DNA of 43,736 nt from Iamia sp035765045. GTDB taxonomy: Bacteria; Actinomycetota; Acidimicrobiia; Acidimicrobiales; Iamiaceae. The stretch lies in assembly GCA_035765045.1 (NCBI GenBank), contig DASTYI010000010.1, forward strand, positions 1 to 43,736. Direction: 5' to 3'. A model generated the notes under the pieces. The model had not been told where the DNA came from and did not search any database. It saw only the letters and a program-made list of their open reading frames with translations. A program made the translations under genes and the position numbers. Shown piece by piece: positions 25,281-32,427 of the stretch (positions within the stretch are counted from its first letter, which is position 1; each line of letters starts with the position of its first letter).

Positions 25281-25294
25281 TAGAACACGTTCTC
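25281..25294. promoter_or_regulatory. KstR-type operator upstream of fadD19
   Basis: TAGAACACGTTCTC, read on the minus strand as GAGAACGTGTTCTA, matches the KstR core AACnnGTT with one outer base off. It lies 22 bases before the fadD19 start and 30 bases before the divergent DUF4190 gene, so it may influence both. A -10-like TAGCGT (25310-25315) serves the rightward gene. Confidence 0.85.
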
Positions 25295-25324
25295 GTTTTC
25301 CGCGTGGGGTAGCGTCTCGCCGCC

Positions 25325-26134
25325 ATGGCCCGCTGCATGCTCTGCTCCTCGATGGTGGCGGCCACCGACGTGACCTGCCCGCGCTGCGGGGGCGCCGTCG
25401 AGGAGGAGCCGGGTGACGCCACCCAGGCCCAGGGGATCGACCTGACCAAGGTCGACGGCCCGCCCTCGGCCGAGACCGCCTGGCCGGGCGAGCCCGCCGG
25501 CCCCTTCGCCGTCCCCGAGGGCCCTCCGGCCGGCCCCACCCCGACGGCCCCGCCCGGGGGCTGGGGCGCCCCACCCCCCGCCGATTGGGCCACCGGCACC
25601 TACCCCGGCTTCACCTACGGCCCCCCCGGCTTCGGCACGCCCCCGGGTTACGGCCCGCCGGGCTCCGCCCCACCGGGCTACGGCCCACCGGGCTACGCCC
25701 CGCCCCCGGGGTACGGCCCACCGCCCGGGTTCGGCCCGCCCGCCGACGGCGCGCTGGGCTACGGCCCGCCTTCGGACCACGGCGCCGCGCCCGGCTACGG
25801 CCCGCCGCCCGGGTACGGGCCGCCTCCGGGGTACGGGTACGGGCCGCCGGTGTGGGTGCCGCCGCGGCCGACCGACGGGCTGGCCATCGGGGCGTTCACG
25901 ACCTCGCTGGTCGGCCTGGTCACCGCCGGGATGCTCTTCGTGCCGATCCTGGCCTGCCCGGTCGGGGCGGTCCTCGGCCACCTGGCCCTGCGCCGGATCG
26001 CCGAGAACGGCAAGCAGGGTCGGGGCTACGCCCTCGCCGGGGTGATCATCGGGTGGGTCGGGACGGCGATCCTTGTGCTCGGCACGATCATCCTCGTCGC
26101 CGTGATCGCCGCCTCGTCGTCCGGCTCCGGCTAG
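25325..26134 (+). CDS. Zinc-ribbon, GYGPP-repeat, DUF4190-like membrane protein
   Basis: The 269-residue protein has three parts. Residues 1-22 form a zinc ribbon (CMLC and CPRC pairs). Residues about 60-180 are a Pro/Gly/Tyr-rich spacer with many GYGPP and PPPGYGPP copies. From about 184, GLAIGAFTTSLVGLVTAGML and GYALAGVIIGWVGTAILVLG are two membrane helices around a hydrophilic loop (RRIAENGKQGRGY), the DUF4190 pattern. Function unknown; such proteins are common in Actinobacteria. The Gly/Tyr/Pro repeats suggest a flexible, self-associating segment. It is divergent from fadD19 and shares its operator region. Confidence 0.82.
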   Translation: MARCMLCSSMVAATDVTCPRCGGAVEEEPGDATQAQGIDLTKVDGPPSAETAWPGEPAGPFAVPEGPPAGPTPTAPPGGWGAPPPADWATGTYPGFTYGPPGFGTPPGYGPPGSAPPGYGPPGYAPPPGYGPPPGFGPPADGALGYGPPSDHGAAPGYGPPPGYGPPPGYGYGPPVWVPPRPTDGLAIGAFTTSLVGLVTAGMLFVPILACPVGAVLGHLALRRIAENGKQGRGYALAGVIIGWVGTAILVLGTIILVAVIAASSSGSG

Positions 26135-26145
26135 TCCGATCCGAA

Positions 26146-26184
26146 TGCGACCCTCAGCGGGCTCCTCGCCCGCTCAGGGTCGCA
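26146..26184. terminator. Bidirectional hairpin between convergent genes
   Basis: Arms 26146-26162 and 26168-26184 are 17 bases each with one mismatch, closing a 5-base loop (TCCTC). The hairpin sits 12 bases after the DUF4190 stop and about 20 bases after the stop of the opposing WS/DGAT gene, where a shared terminator is expected. There is no T-tract, which is usual for high-GC actinobacteria. Confidence 0.75.
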
Positions 26185-26203
26185 GTTCGCAGGGGTGGCC
26201 GGC

Positions 26204-27643
26204 TCAGGAGGCCTTCCGGCGGCGGGCCTTGGTGCCGGGGCCGGTGCCGATGCCGGCGGCGGCGACCAGCTCGGCGAGGGCGGGCTCGACCGCCTCGGCC
26301 ATGGCCCACACGTCGGGCACCAGCTCCTTGTCGACCATGAAGCCGATGTCGACCGAGTCCTGGTAGCTCATGACGGTGACGTTGAGCCCGCAGCCCTCCA
26401 TCACCGGGCCCATCGGGTAGGCGGCGATCGCCTGGGCCCCGGCGAAGTAGAGCGGGAACGGCGGCCCGGGCACGTTCGACACGATCAGGTTGTGCACGGG
26501 CCGGTGGACGTTGGCCAGGTTCATGCCCGAGTAGAGGCGCGACGCCAGGTTGAAGACGTTGGGCCCGGCGAACTCGGCCCAGTCCTGGAGCATGGTGGCG
26601 CCCACCGCGTTGTGCTCCTCCTTGGCGCCCCGGGTGGTGGTGCGGATGGCCTCGAGCCGCTCGATCGGGTCGTCGAGCTGGGTGGCGAGGGCGGTGAACA
26701 GGGCCGACACCTTGTTCGAGCCGGGGGTGTCCTCGGCGGTGCGGACCGACACCGGGCAGACGGCCACCAGCGGGTCGCCGGGCAGGGCGTCGTGGTCCTC
26801 CAGGTAGCGGCGGAGGGTGCCGGCGCAGAGGGCGAGGACGACGTCGTTCACCGTGCAGCCGAGGGTGGCCTTGAGCTCCTTGACGGTGGCGAGCGGGACC
26901 CGGGCGAAGCCGACGTCGCGACGTCCCGAGGTCGGCCCGTTCCACGGCACCCGGGGGGCGGTCAGGGGCACGGCGCCCACGAGGCCCTCAGGGTCGCGCC
27001 GGGCCTTGGCCACCCGGGAGATGCTGCGGGCCGTCTCGTTGAGGAGCCCGCCCAGGCCCATCGTGCGCTTCACCCGCGACGTGATGGCGTGGCCGAGCAG
27101 CTCGACGTCGTGGGGGATGCGCTCGGACGGCAGCTCGGGTGGGGGACCGGTGACCACGGCGTCGGCCGGGTCGAGGTCGAAGAGGTGGACCATCAGCTCG
27201 GCCCCGCTGGCCCCGTCGATGGCGCAGTGGTGGACCTTGGACACGACGCCGATGCGGTCCTGCTTCAGCCCCTCGACCACCCACATCTCCCAGAGGGGGC
27301 GGGACCGGTCGAGCGGGACGCTGGCGATCTGCGCCGCCATCTCACCCAGCTCCCGCCGGCCGCCGGGGGCGGGCGCCCCGATGCGGCGGATGTGGTAGTC
27401 GATGTCGAACTCCGGGTCCTCGACCCAGAGCGGGTGGTGGAGGTTGAGCGGCACCGACACCAGGCGGCGCCGGAAGGGGGCGATCCGGTCGGTGCGGGAG
27501 GCGATGAAGTCCTTGATCGCATGGAAGGAGTAGCCGCCCGGCATGGTCGACGGGTCGAGGACCATCGTCATGGCCACGTGCATGTGGTGGGTCGGCGTCT
27601 CCAGGTAGAGGAACGCCGCATCCAACCCGCTGAGTCGCTCCAT
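26204..27643 (-). CDS. WS/DGAT-family wax ester/triacylglycerol synthase
   Basis: The 479-residue acyltransferase starts MERLSGLDAAFLYLETPTHH and has the catalytic HHxxxDG motif as HHCAIDG (138-144 by count), preceded by PLWEMWVVEGL. The C-terminal half has NDVVLALCAGTLRRYL, LVAVCPVSVR, NLIVSNVPGPPFPLYFAGAQ and GLNVTVMSYQDSVDIGF, all standard for the family. It esterifies diacylglycerol or fatty alcohol with acyl-CoA at the membrane, storing carbon as lipid. Its ATG lies 17 bases from a KstR box shared with the divergent FadE-kstR genes, so storage-lipid synthesis may be switched on with sterol degradation. A GAGGG ribosome site precedes ATG 27643. Confidence 0.9.
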   Translation of the reverse strand: MERLSGLDAAFLYLETPTHHMHVAMTMVLDPSTMPGGYSFHAIKDFIASRTDRIAPFRRRLVSVPLNLHHPLWVEDPEFDIDYHIRRIGAPAPGGRRELGEMAAQIASVPLDRSRPLWEMWVVEGLKQDRIGVVSKVHHCAIDGASGAELMVHLFDLDPADAVVTGPPPELPSERIPHDVELLGHAITSRVKRTMGLGGLLNETARSISRVAKARRDPEGLVGAVPLTAPRVPWNGPTSGRRDVGFARVPLATVKELKATLGCTVNDVVLALCAGTLRRYLEDHDALPGDPLVAVCPVSVRTAEDTPGSNKVSALFTALATQLDDPIERLEAIRTTTRGAKEEHNAVGATMLQDWAEFAGPNVFNLASRLYSGMNLANVHRPVHNLIVSNVPGPPFPLYFAGAQAIAAYPMGPVMEGCGLNVTVMSYQDSVDIGFMVDKELVPDVWAMAEAVEPALAELVAAAGIGTGPGTKARRRKAS

Positions 27644-27660
27644 CAGATGCCCTCGAGACC

Positions 27661-27674
27661 TAGAACGTGTTCTA
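27661..27674. promoter_or_regulatory. KstR-type operator between WS/DGAT and fadE-kstR
   Basis: TAGAACGTGTTCTA fits the KstR consensus fully. Its last TA begins the -10 TACTCT (27673-27678), followed by six bases and GTG 27685 of the rightward fadE. On the minus strand TAGGTC (27662-27657) can be the -10 of WS/DGAT. One repressor dimer would cover both promoters, and kstR lies downstream, so the regulator controls itself. Confidence 0.9.
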
Positions 27675-27684
27675 CTCTCACGCC

Positions 27685-28908
27685 GTGGACTTCGACGATA
27701 CCCCTCGCGAAGCCTCCTTTCGCCGGGAGGCGCGGGCGTGGCTCGACGCCCACGCTCCCGCCAAGGGCAGCCCCGAGGACTTCTCCGGCGGATACCTGGA
27801 GGGCACGGCCGACGCCGCCACCCACATCGCCCGGGCCAAGGCGTGGCAGCGGCTCCTCTTCGACGAGGGCTGGGCCGGCATCACCTGGCCGGTCGAGCAC
27901 GGGGGCCGGGGGCTGGGCTCGCTGGAGTCGTCGATCTGGAACGCCGAGATGGCCCGCTACGGCGTGACCGTCGGGCCCTTCGCCGTCGGCATCGGCATGG
28001 CCGGGCCCACGATCCTCCGCCACGGCACCGACGCCCAGAAGGAGCGCTTCCTCCGCCCGATGCTGCGGGGCGATGAGATGTGGTGCCAGCTCTTCAGCGA
28101 GCCCGAGGCGGGGAGCGACCTCGCCGCCCTGCGGACCCGGGCCGTCCGCGACGGCGACGAGTGGGTGGTCGACGGGCAGAAGGTCTGGACCTCCTCGGCC
28201 GACCACGCCGACTGGGGCATCCTCCTGGCCCGCACCGACCAGGACGCCACCAAGCGCAAGGGCATCACCTACTTCCTCGTCGACATGCGGACGCCCGGCA
28301 TCGAGATCCGGCCGCTCAGGCAGATGACCGGGTCGAGCCACTTCAGCGAGGTCTTCCTCGACGGCGTCCGCATCCCCGCCGACGGCGTGCTCGGCGAGGT
28401 CCACGGCGGGTGGGCGGTCGCCCAGACGACGCTGGCCAACGAGCGGGGCCTGATCGCCGGCGGCAACAAGGCCTCCGACGCCGCCGCCCTCTGCGTGCTG
28501 GCCACCGAGCTGGGCCGGGGCGACGACCCGGTACTCCGCCAGAAGCTGGTCGACTGCTGGATCCGGCAGCGGATCCAGACCTACCACGGCTACCGGCTCC
28601 AGACGGCGCTCAGCCAGGGGCGCCAGCCCGGGCCCGAGGTGTCGGTGATGAAGCTGTTCGCCGCCGAGTACCTGCGGCGCCTCGGGGCCGCCGCCCTCGA
28701 GCTGCTCGGCGCCGACGGCATGCGGGCCGGCGAGGGCCCCGGCGCCGGTGCCTGGCAGGCCCGCTTCCTCCACGCCCCGGCCATCGGGATCGCCGGCGGC
28801 TCGAACGAGGTCCAGCGCAACATCATCGGCGAGCGGGTGCTCGGCCTGCCCCGCGAGGCGGCGGTCGATGACGTCCCGTTCCGCCAGCTCGTCAGCGGCC
28901 GGCGGTAG
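27685..28908 (+). CDS. FadE acyl-CoA dehydrogenase, kstR-linked
   Basis: The 407-residue dehydrogenase starts VDFDDTPREASFRREARAWL and contains WPVEHGGRGLGSLESSIWNA, MWCQLFSEPEAGSDLAALRT, VDGQKVWTSSADHADWGILL, MTGSSHFSEVFLDGVRIPAD, NERGLIAGG and AGGSNEVQRNIIGERVLGLP. The last two hold the NERG segment and FAD/acyl-binding C-terminal motif. It is a single-subunit type, unlike the ChsE4/E5 pair; which steroid or fatty intermediate it uses is not evident. GTG 27685 is chosen because TACTCT plus six bases precedes it; the in-frame GTG 27667 lies inside the operator. kstR begins nine bases after its stop. Confidence 0.9.
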   Translation: MDFDDTPREASFRREARAWLDAHAPAKGSPEDFSGGYLEGTADAATHIARAKAWQRLLFDEGWAGITWPVEHGGRGLGSLESSIWNAEMARYGVTVGPFAVGIGMAGPTILRHGTDAQKERFLRPMLRGDEMWCQLFSEPEAGSDLAALRTRAVRDGDEWVVDGQKVWTSSADHADWGILLARTDQDATKRKGITYFLVDMRTPGIEIRPLRQMTGSSHFSEVFLDGVRIPADGVLGEVHGGWAVAQTTLANERGLIAGGNKASDAAALCVLATELGRGDDPVLRQKLVDCWIRQRIQTYHGYRLQTALSQGRQPGPEVSVMKLFAAEYLRRLGAAALELLGADGMRAGEGPGAGAWQARFLHAPAIGIAGGSNEVQRNIIGERVLGLPREAAVDDVPFRQLVSGRR

Positions 28909-28917
28909 GTTCGAGCG
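28906..28917 (+). promoter_or_regulatory. Possible own leaderless promoter of kstR
   Basis: TAGGTT (28906-28911) overlaps the stop codon of fadE and is followed by six bases and ATG 28918. This matches the -10 to start spacing of other leaderless genes here. It would give a basal, KstR-independent supply of the repressor besides the autoregulated fadE-kstR message. No KstR box is near it. Confidence 0.4.
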
Positions 28918-29523
28918 ATGGCGCCGCCTCCCCCCTCCGCCACCGACACGAGCACCCTGACCGTCGCCCAGGCGGCGCGCCGCGAGCGCGTCGTCCGGGC
29001 CGCCCTCGAGCTGGCCGCCGAGGGCGGCTACGACGCCGTCCAGATGCGGGACGTGGCCGCCCGCTCCGAGGTCGCCCTGGGCACGATCTACCGCTACTTC
29101 TCCTCCAAGGACCACCTGCTGGCCGCGTCGCTGGTGACGTGGACCGAGGACCTGGAGCGGCGCATCGCCCGGCGTCCCCCCAAGGGCGAGACCCCGGCCG
29201 ACCGGGTCGGCGAGGTGCTGCGCCGGGCCACCGAGGCGATGGAGCGCCAGCCCAAGCTGACCGAGGCGGTGATCCTGGCCATCTCGTCGCCCGACCAGGG
29301 GGCGGCCTCGTGCCAGGGCGAGGTGGCCGGGGCCTTCGCCCGGGTCATGGACAAGGCCATGCCCGAGGACCTCGACCCCCTGGTCCGGGCCGACGTCGCC
29401 CGGGTCCTCAACTTCGTCTGGTACGGCGCCCTGCTCGGCTGGGTCAACGGCTGGTCCGGCACCACCGACGTCAGCGCCGAGATCACCAACGCCACCCGCC
29501 TCCTCCTCGACCAGTTCTCCTGA
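28918..29523 (+). CDS. kstR: KstR-like TetR-family repressor of sterol catabolism
   Basis: The 201-residue protein has an N-terminal TetR DNA-binding domain: RRERVVRAALELAAEGGYDA, VQMRDVAARSEVALGTIYRY and FSSKDHLLAASL, with the helix-turn-helix at about 40-62. The GGY(D/E)AVQMR.VA.RS/A.VA.GT.YRYF.SK.HLL pattern follows mycobacterial KstR closely, as does LTEAVILAIS and the C-terminal VARVLNFVWYGALLGWVNGW. KstR represses sterol uptake and side-chain genes and lets go on binding 3-oxo steroid-26-oyl-CoA esters. Seven matching operators lie in this window, the nearest before the co-transcribed fadE. The second palindrome class (TCTGACG) is not a KstR site and needs another regulator. Very likely KstR. 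Confidence 0.88.
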   Translation: MAPPPPSATDTSTLTVAQAARRERVVRAALELAAEGGYDAVQMRDVAARSEVALGTIYRYFSSKDHLLAASLVTWTEDLERRIARRPPKGETPADRVGEVLRRATEAMERQPKLTEAVILAISSPDQGAASCQGEVAGAFARVMDKAMPEDLDPLVRADVARVLNFVWYGALLGWVNGWSGTTDVSAEITNATRLLLDQFS

Positions 29524-29635
29524 CCCCCCGCCGAACCGGTGTCACCAGACGCTGCGTCCGCCGCACCTCCTGACACCAGTTCGCAGGTTGGCCTCCGGAG
29601 GACGGGGGCGTCCGGACCGACTAAGACACACCGAC
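29524..29635. other. Intergenic gap after kstR with inverted repeats
   Basis: This 112-base gap holds GGTGTCA (29538-29544) and its complement TGACACC (29571-29577) with 26 bases between, and a small CCTCCGGAGG palindrome near 29592. Either may end kstR transcription. TAAGAC (29622-29627) lies eight bases before the AIM24 ATG and may be its -10. No open frame is credible here. Confidence 0.4.
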
Positions 29636-30322
29636 ATGGACGTCCAGCTCCGTCATCAGCCTGCCTTCGCCATCGCCCGCTTCCTGCTGGCGCCGAACGA
29701 GCCGCTCCGGGCCGAGTCGGGGGCCATGATGGCGATGGCGGCGGACACGCACCTGGAGGCCAAGGCCCAGGGCGGCGTGATGAAGTCGCTCAAGCGGGCG
29801 GCGCTCGGTGGCGAGTCGTTCTTCATCACCACGCTGACCGCCGGGCCCGGCGGCGGGTGGGTCGACCTGGCCGCCAACCTGCCCGGTGACCTGGCGGTCA
29901 TCCAGATGGACGGCGTGAACCCGTGGCTCCTGAGCAAGGGCGCCTTCCTCGGCTCCGACACCAACGTCACCGTCGACACCCAGTTCACCGGGATGAAGAT
30001 GTTCGCCGGCGGCGAGGGGGCCTTCCTCCTCCAGGCCGGCGGCCAGGGCCCGCTGGTGGTGTCGGCCTTCGGGGCCATCGACCGGATCGCCCTGGAGGCG
30101 GGGCAGAGCATCGTCGTGGACTCGGGCCACTTCGTCGCCGCCCACGCCAACATCCAGTACCAGCTCCGGCGGGCCGCCCAGGGCAGCTTCATCCAGTCGG
30201 CCAAGTCGGGTGAGGGCTTCGTGTTCGAGTTCACCGGCCCCGGCGAGGTCCTGATGCAGAGCCGCAACCCCGCCGGCCTGATCAGCTACCTGAGCAGCAA
30301 CGGCCTCGGCTCCCGCGCCTGA
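29636..30322 (+). CDS. AIM24 (TIGR00266) family protein
   Basis: The 228-residue soluble protein has the AIM24/TIGR00266 beta-sandwich pattern: FAIARFLLAPNEPLRAESGA, MMAMAADTHLEAKAQGGVMK, LKRAALGGESFFITTLTAGP, GKG-like LLSKGAFLGSDTNVTVDTQF and IVVDSGHFVAAHANIQYQL. Yeast AIM24 is mitochondrial; bacterial members have no firm role, though links to membrane and envelope stress have been proposed. It stands alone behind kstR with its own likely promoter. Family assignment is firm; function is open. Confidence 0.87.
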   Translation: MDVQLRHQPAFAIARFLLAPNEPLRAESGAMMAMAADTHLEAKAQGGVMKSLKRAALGGESFFITTLTAGPGGGWVDLAANLPGDLAVIQMDGVNPWLLSKGAFLGSDTNVTVDTQFTGMKMFAGGEGAFLLQAGGQGPLVVSAFGAIDRIALEAGQSIVVDSGHFVAAHANIQYQLRRAAQGSFIQSAKSGEGFVFEFTGPGEVLMQSRNPAGLISYLSSNGLGSRA

Positions 30323-30350
30323 CCGCAGCGCCTTCTGTGGTGCGATGCGT

Positions 30351-30362
30351 TATGCTCCCCGC
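30351..30362 (+). promoter_or_regulatory. Leaderless promoter of the second toxin-antitoxin pair
   Basis: TATGCT (30351-30356) is followed by six bases (CCCCGC) and ATG 30363. There is no ribosome site, so the antitoxin mRNA is probably leaderless. This fit decides against the in-frame ATG at 30345, which would lie upstream of the -10. Confidence 0.6.
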
Positions 30363-30611
30363 ATGGCACAGATGGTGGCGCGGTTGGACGACGAGCTGGC
30401 CGGGGCGGTCGACGCCCTGGTGGCCGAGGGCCGGGTGGCCAGCCGCTCCGAGGCGATCCGCATCGGGTTGGAGCGGCTGGTCGACGAGCACCGCCGCCGC
30501 CGGATCGGCGAGGAGATCGTCGCCGGCTACGAGCGCATCCCCGAGACCGACGAGGAGCTGGCCTGGGCCGATGCCGCTTCGGTGGCGATGATCCGGGAGG
30601 AGCCGTGGTGA
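30363..30611 (+). CDS. RHH (CopG-like) antitoxin
   Basis: The 82-residue protein MAQMVARLDDELAGAVDALV begins with the beta strand (QMVARLDDEL) and helices (RVASRSEAIRIGLERLVDEH) of ribbon-helix-helix antitoxins, including the SRSEAIR turn typical of CopG/ParD types. The C-terminal half (EIVAGYERIPETDEELAWAD) is acidic and should wrap the toxin. It binds operator DNA as a dimer and neutralises the MazF-type toxin encoded next, whose start overlaps its stop. This pair is unrelated in sequence to the one at 21744. Confidence 0.85.
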   Translation: MAQMVARLDDELAGAVDALVAEGRVASRSEAIRIGLERLVDEHRRRRIGEEIVAGYERIPETDEELAWADAASVAMIREEPW

Positions 30612-30919
30612 GCCCGGCCCAGGGTGACATCTGGTGGGCCGAGGCGCAGGACAAGAGGCGCCCGGTGCTCGTCGTCACCCGGGACGCCGCCATCGGCCGG
30701 GTGCACCGGATCATGGTCGCCCCGGTGACCCGGACGGTCCGCCACATCCCGACCGAGGTCCCGCTGGGGCCCGATCACGGCCTGCCGGTCGAGTGCGCGG
30801 CCACCTTCGACAACCTCGAGACGGTGTTGCGGTCGTACCTCACCGAGTACGTCGGGCACCTCCGCCCCGACCAGGGCGGGGAGATCTGCCGGGCGCTGAG
30901 CGCGCTGGCGGACTGCTAG
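30605..30919 (+). CDS. MazF-family endoribonuclease toxin
   Basis: The 104-residue protein reads VVSPAQGDIWWAEAQDKRRP, VLVVTRDAAIGRVHRIMVAP, VTRTVRHIPTEVPLGPDHGL and AATFDNLETVLRSYL, a textbook MazF pattern (GDIWWAE, RRPVLVV, the VAPVT strand with the catalytic Thr/Arg region, IPTEV, FDNLETV). It would cleave RNA at short motifs when freed from its antitoxin. Two adjacent GTG codons (30605, 30608) could both start it; the second gives the classic GTGA overlap with the antitoxin stop. It ends 20 bases before the convergent aldo/keto reductase stop. Confidence 0.9.
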   Translation: MVSPAQGDIWWAEAQDKRRPVLVVTRDAAIGRVHRIMVAPVTRTVRHIPTEVPLGPDHGLPVECAATFDNLETVLRSYLTEYVGHLRPDQGGEICRALSALADC

Positions 30920-30938
30920 GTCCCGCTGGGGCGGGGGG

Positions 30939-31754
30939 TCAGCGGGACCAGTCGGGGGCCCAGGGGGGGTCGACGGTGCGGCGGCCGCGGTCGAGGGCGG
31001 CGAGCAGCTCGCGGTCGCCGTCACCCAGCTCGACGTCGAGGGCGCCGAGGTTCTCGGCGATCCGCTCGCGGGCGGTGGCCTTGGGGATGACGGCGACGTG
31101 GTCGCCCTCGTCGAGGATCCAGCGCAGCAGCACCTGGGCCGGGGTGGCGCCCCGCTCCTCGGCGATGGCGACGACGGCGGGGTCGGTGAGCAGCTCGCCC
31201 CGGGCCAGCGGGGAGTAGGCGGTGAAGAGGACGTCGTGGGCGGCGGTCAGCTCGAGCAGCGCCGGCTGGGCCAGGTAGGCGTGGTGCTCGACCTGGTTGC
31301 AGAAGATGGGGGCGGCGTCGAGGGCCCGGCGCAGCAGGTCGGGGGTGAAGTTGCTGACGCCGATGTGACGGGTCGCCCCCGCCTCGACCAGCTTGGCGAA
31401 GGCCTCCAGGTTCTCCTCCAGCCGCCCGAGCCGCAGCGGCCAGTGGACGAGGAGGAGGTCGACGTGGTCGGTCCGCAGCTTCTCCAGGCTCTCGTAGGTG
31501 GAGCGCTCGATCTTGGCCGGGGTCAGCTGGTCGTTCCACACCTTGGTGGTGAGGAAGATCTCGTCCCGGTCGACGCCCGAGGCGGCGATGGCCGCGCCCA
31601 CCTCGGCCTCGTTCTCGTAGACCTGGGCGGTGTCGATGTGCCGGTAGCCCAGCTCGAGGGCGGCGGTGACGCCGGGGGCGGTGTCGTCGCCGACCAGCTC
31701 CCACGTCCCGAAGCCGATGGCGGGCACCGCGGTGCCCTGGATGGTGCGCAACAT
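30939..31754 (-). CDS. Aldo/keto reductase
   Basis: The 271-residue NADPH-dependent reductase has the catalytic tetrad by count: D41 and Y46 (GYRHIDTAQVYENEAEVG), K71 (EIFLTTKVW) and H104 (DLLLVHWP). The SNF motif (IGVSNFTPDLLRRAL) and the C-terminal VIPKATARERIAENL cofactor-binding loop are present, placing it with the AKR3/AKR5-like bacterial enzymes. It reduces aldehydes or ketones; a steroid ketone is possible but nothing in the sequence argues for it. No KstR box lies upstream. ATG 31754 is 52 bases from the divergent nitroreductase start. Confidence 0.9.
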   Translation of the reverse strand: MLRTIQGTAVPAIGFGTWELVGDDTAPGVTAALELGYRHIDTAQVYENEAEVGAAIAASGVDRDEIFLTTKVWNDQLTPAKIERSTYESLEKLRTDHVDLLLVHWPLRLGRLEENLEAFAKLVEAGATRHIGVSNFTPDLLRRALDAAPIFCNQVEHHAYLAQPALLELTAAHDVLFTAYSPLARGELLTDPAVVAIAEERGATPAQVLLRWILDEGDHVAVIPKATARERIAENLGALDVELGDGDRELLAALDRGRRTVDPPWAPDWSR

Positions 31755-31806
31755 CGGACCTGCCTATCAAGGTGGAACCCTCACCTCAACGCGGTAGACC
31801 ACCTCC

Positions 31807-32415
31807 ATGGCTGATCGCGACCGCGCCGACTTCTGGTTCGACCCACTCTGCCCGTGGTGCTGGATCACCTCGCGCTGGATCCTCGAGGTCGAGAAGGTGC
31901 GCGACATCGACGCCACCTTCCACGTGATGAGCCTCGCCGTGCTCAACGAGGGCCGCGACCTGCCCGCGCAGTACCAGGAGCTGATGGTGAAGGGCTGGGG
32001 CCCGGTCCGGGTGGCCATCGCCGTCGAGCGCGACCACGGCCAGGAGGCGCTGTCGGCGTACTACACGGCCGTCGGCACCCGCATCCACAACCAGGGCGAG
32101 GAGGACCTGCCCGAGGTCGTCCGGGCGGGGTTGGCCGACGCCGGGCTGCCGGCCGAGCTGTTCGACGTCTACGACTCCGACGAGCTCGACGACGCCCTGC
32201 GCAAGAGCCACCACGAGGGCATGGACGCCGTCGGCGACGACGTGGGCACCCCCACCATCCACATCAACGGCGTGGCCTTCTTCGGCCCGGTCCTCAGCCG
32301 CATCCCCCGGGGCGAGGAGGCCGGCAAGGTCTGGGACGGCGCCGTGACGCTGGCCAGCTACCCCCACTTCTTCGAGCTCAAGCGCTCCCGCCACGAGGGC
32401 CCGCAGTTCGACTGA
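31807..32415 (+). CDS. Mycothiol-dependent nitroreductase (Rv2466c-like, DsbA fold)
   Basis: The 202-residue DsbA-family protein closely follows Rv2466c: ADFWFDPLCPWCWITSRWIL, KVRDIDATFHVMSLAVLNEG, WGPVRVAIAVERDHG, RIHNQGEEDL, ALRKSHHEGMDAVGDDVGTP and FGPVLSRIPRGEEAGKVWDG, ending EGPQFD. The active-site CPWC is at 15-18. Rv2466c uses mycothiol to reduce nitroaromatic compounds and takes part in oxidative-stress defence, so the host is expected to make mycothiol. TAGACC (31795-31800) plus six bases precedes ATG 31807, again a leaderless layout. Not obviously part of the sterol set. Confidence 0.9.
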   Translation: MADRDRADFWFDPLCPWCWITSRWILEVEKVRDIDATFHVMSLAVLNEGRDLPAQYQELMVKGWGPVRVAIAVERDHGQEALSAYYTAVGTRIHNQGEEDLPEVVRAGLADAGLPAELFDVYDSDELDDALRKSHHEGMDAVGDDVGTPTIHINGVAFFGPVLSRIPRGEEAGKVWDGAVTLASYPHFFELKRSRHEGPQFD

Positions 32416-32427
32416 CCACCGGCGGGC

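Noticed and set aside
25600..25850. GC-rich tandem repeat in the DUF4190 gene as a CRISPR or minisatellite
   Set aside because: The periodicity is codon-based (GYGPP-type peptide repeats) within an intact reading frame; there are no uniform repeats or spacers.
27667..27684. GTG 27667 as the start of the kstR-linked fadE
   Set aside because: It lies inside the KstR operator and upstream of the -10; GTG 27685 gives the expected family N-terminus and leaderless spacing.
29538..29577. GGTGTCA/TGACACC repeat as a regulatory site for AIM24
   Set aside because: Arms are only 7 bases with a 26-base gap and no link to the promoter; a weak hairpin or chance is more likely.
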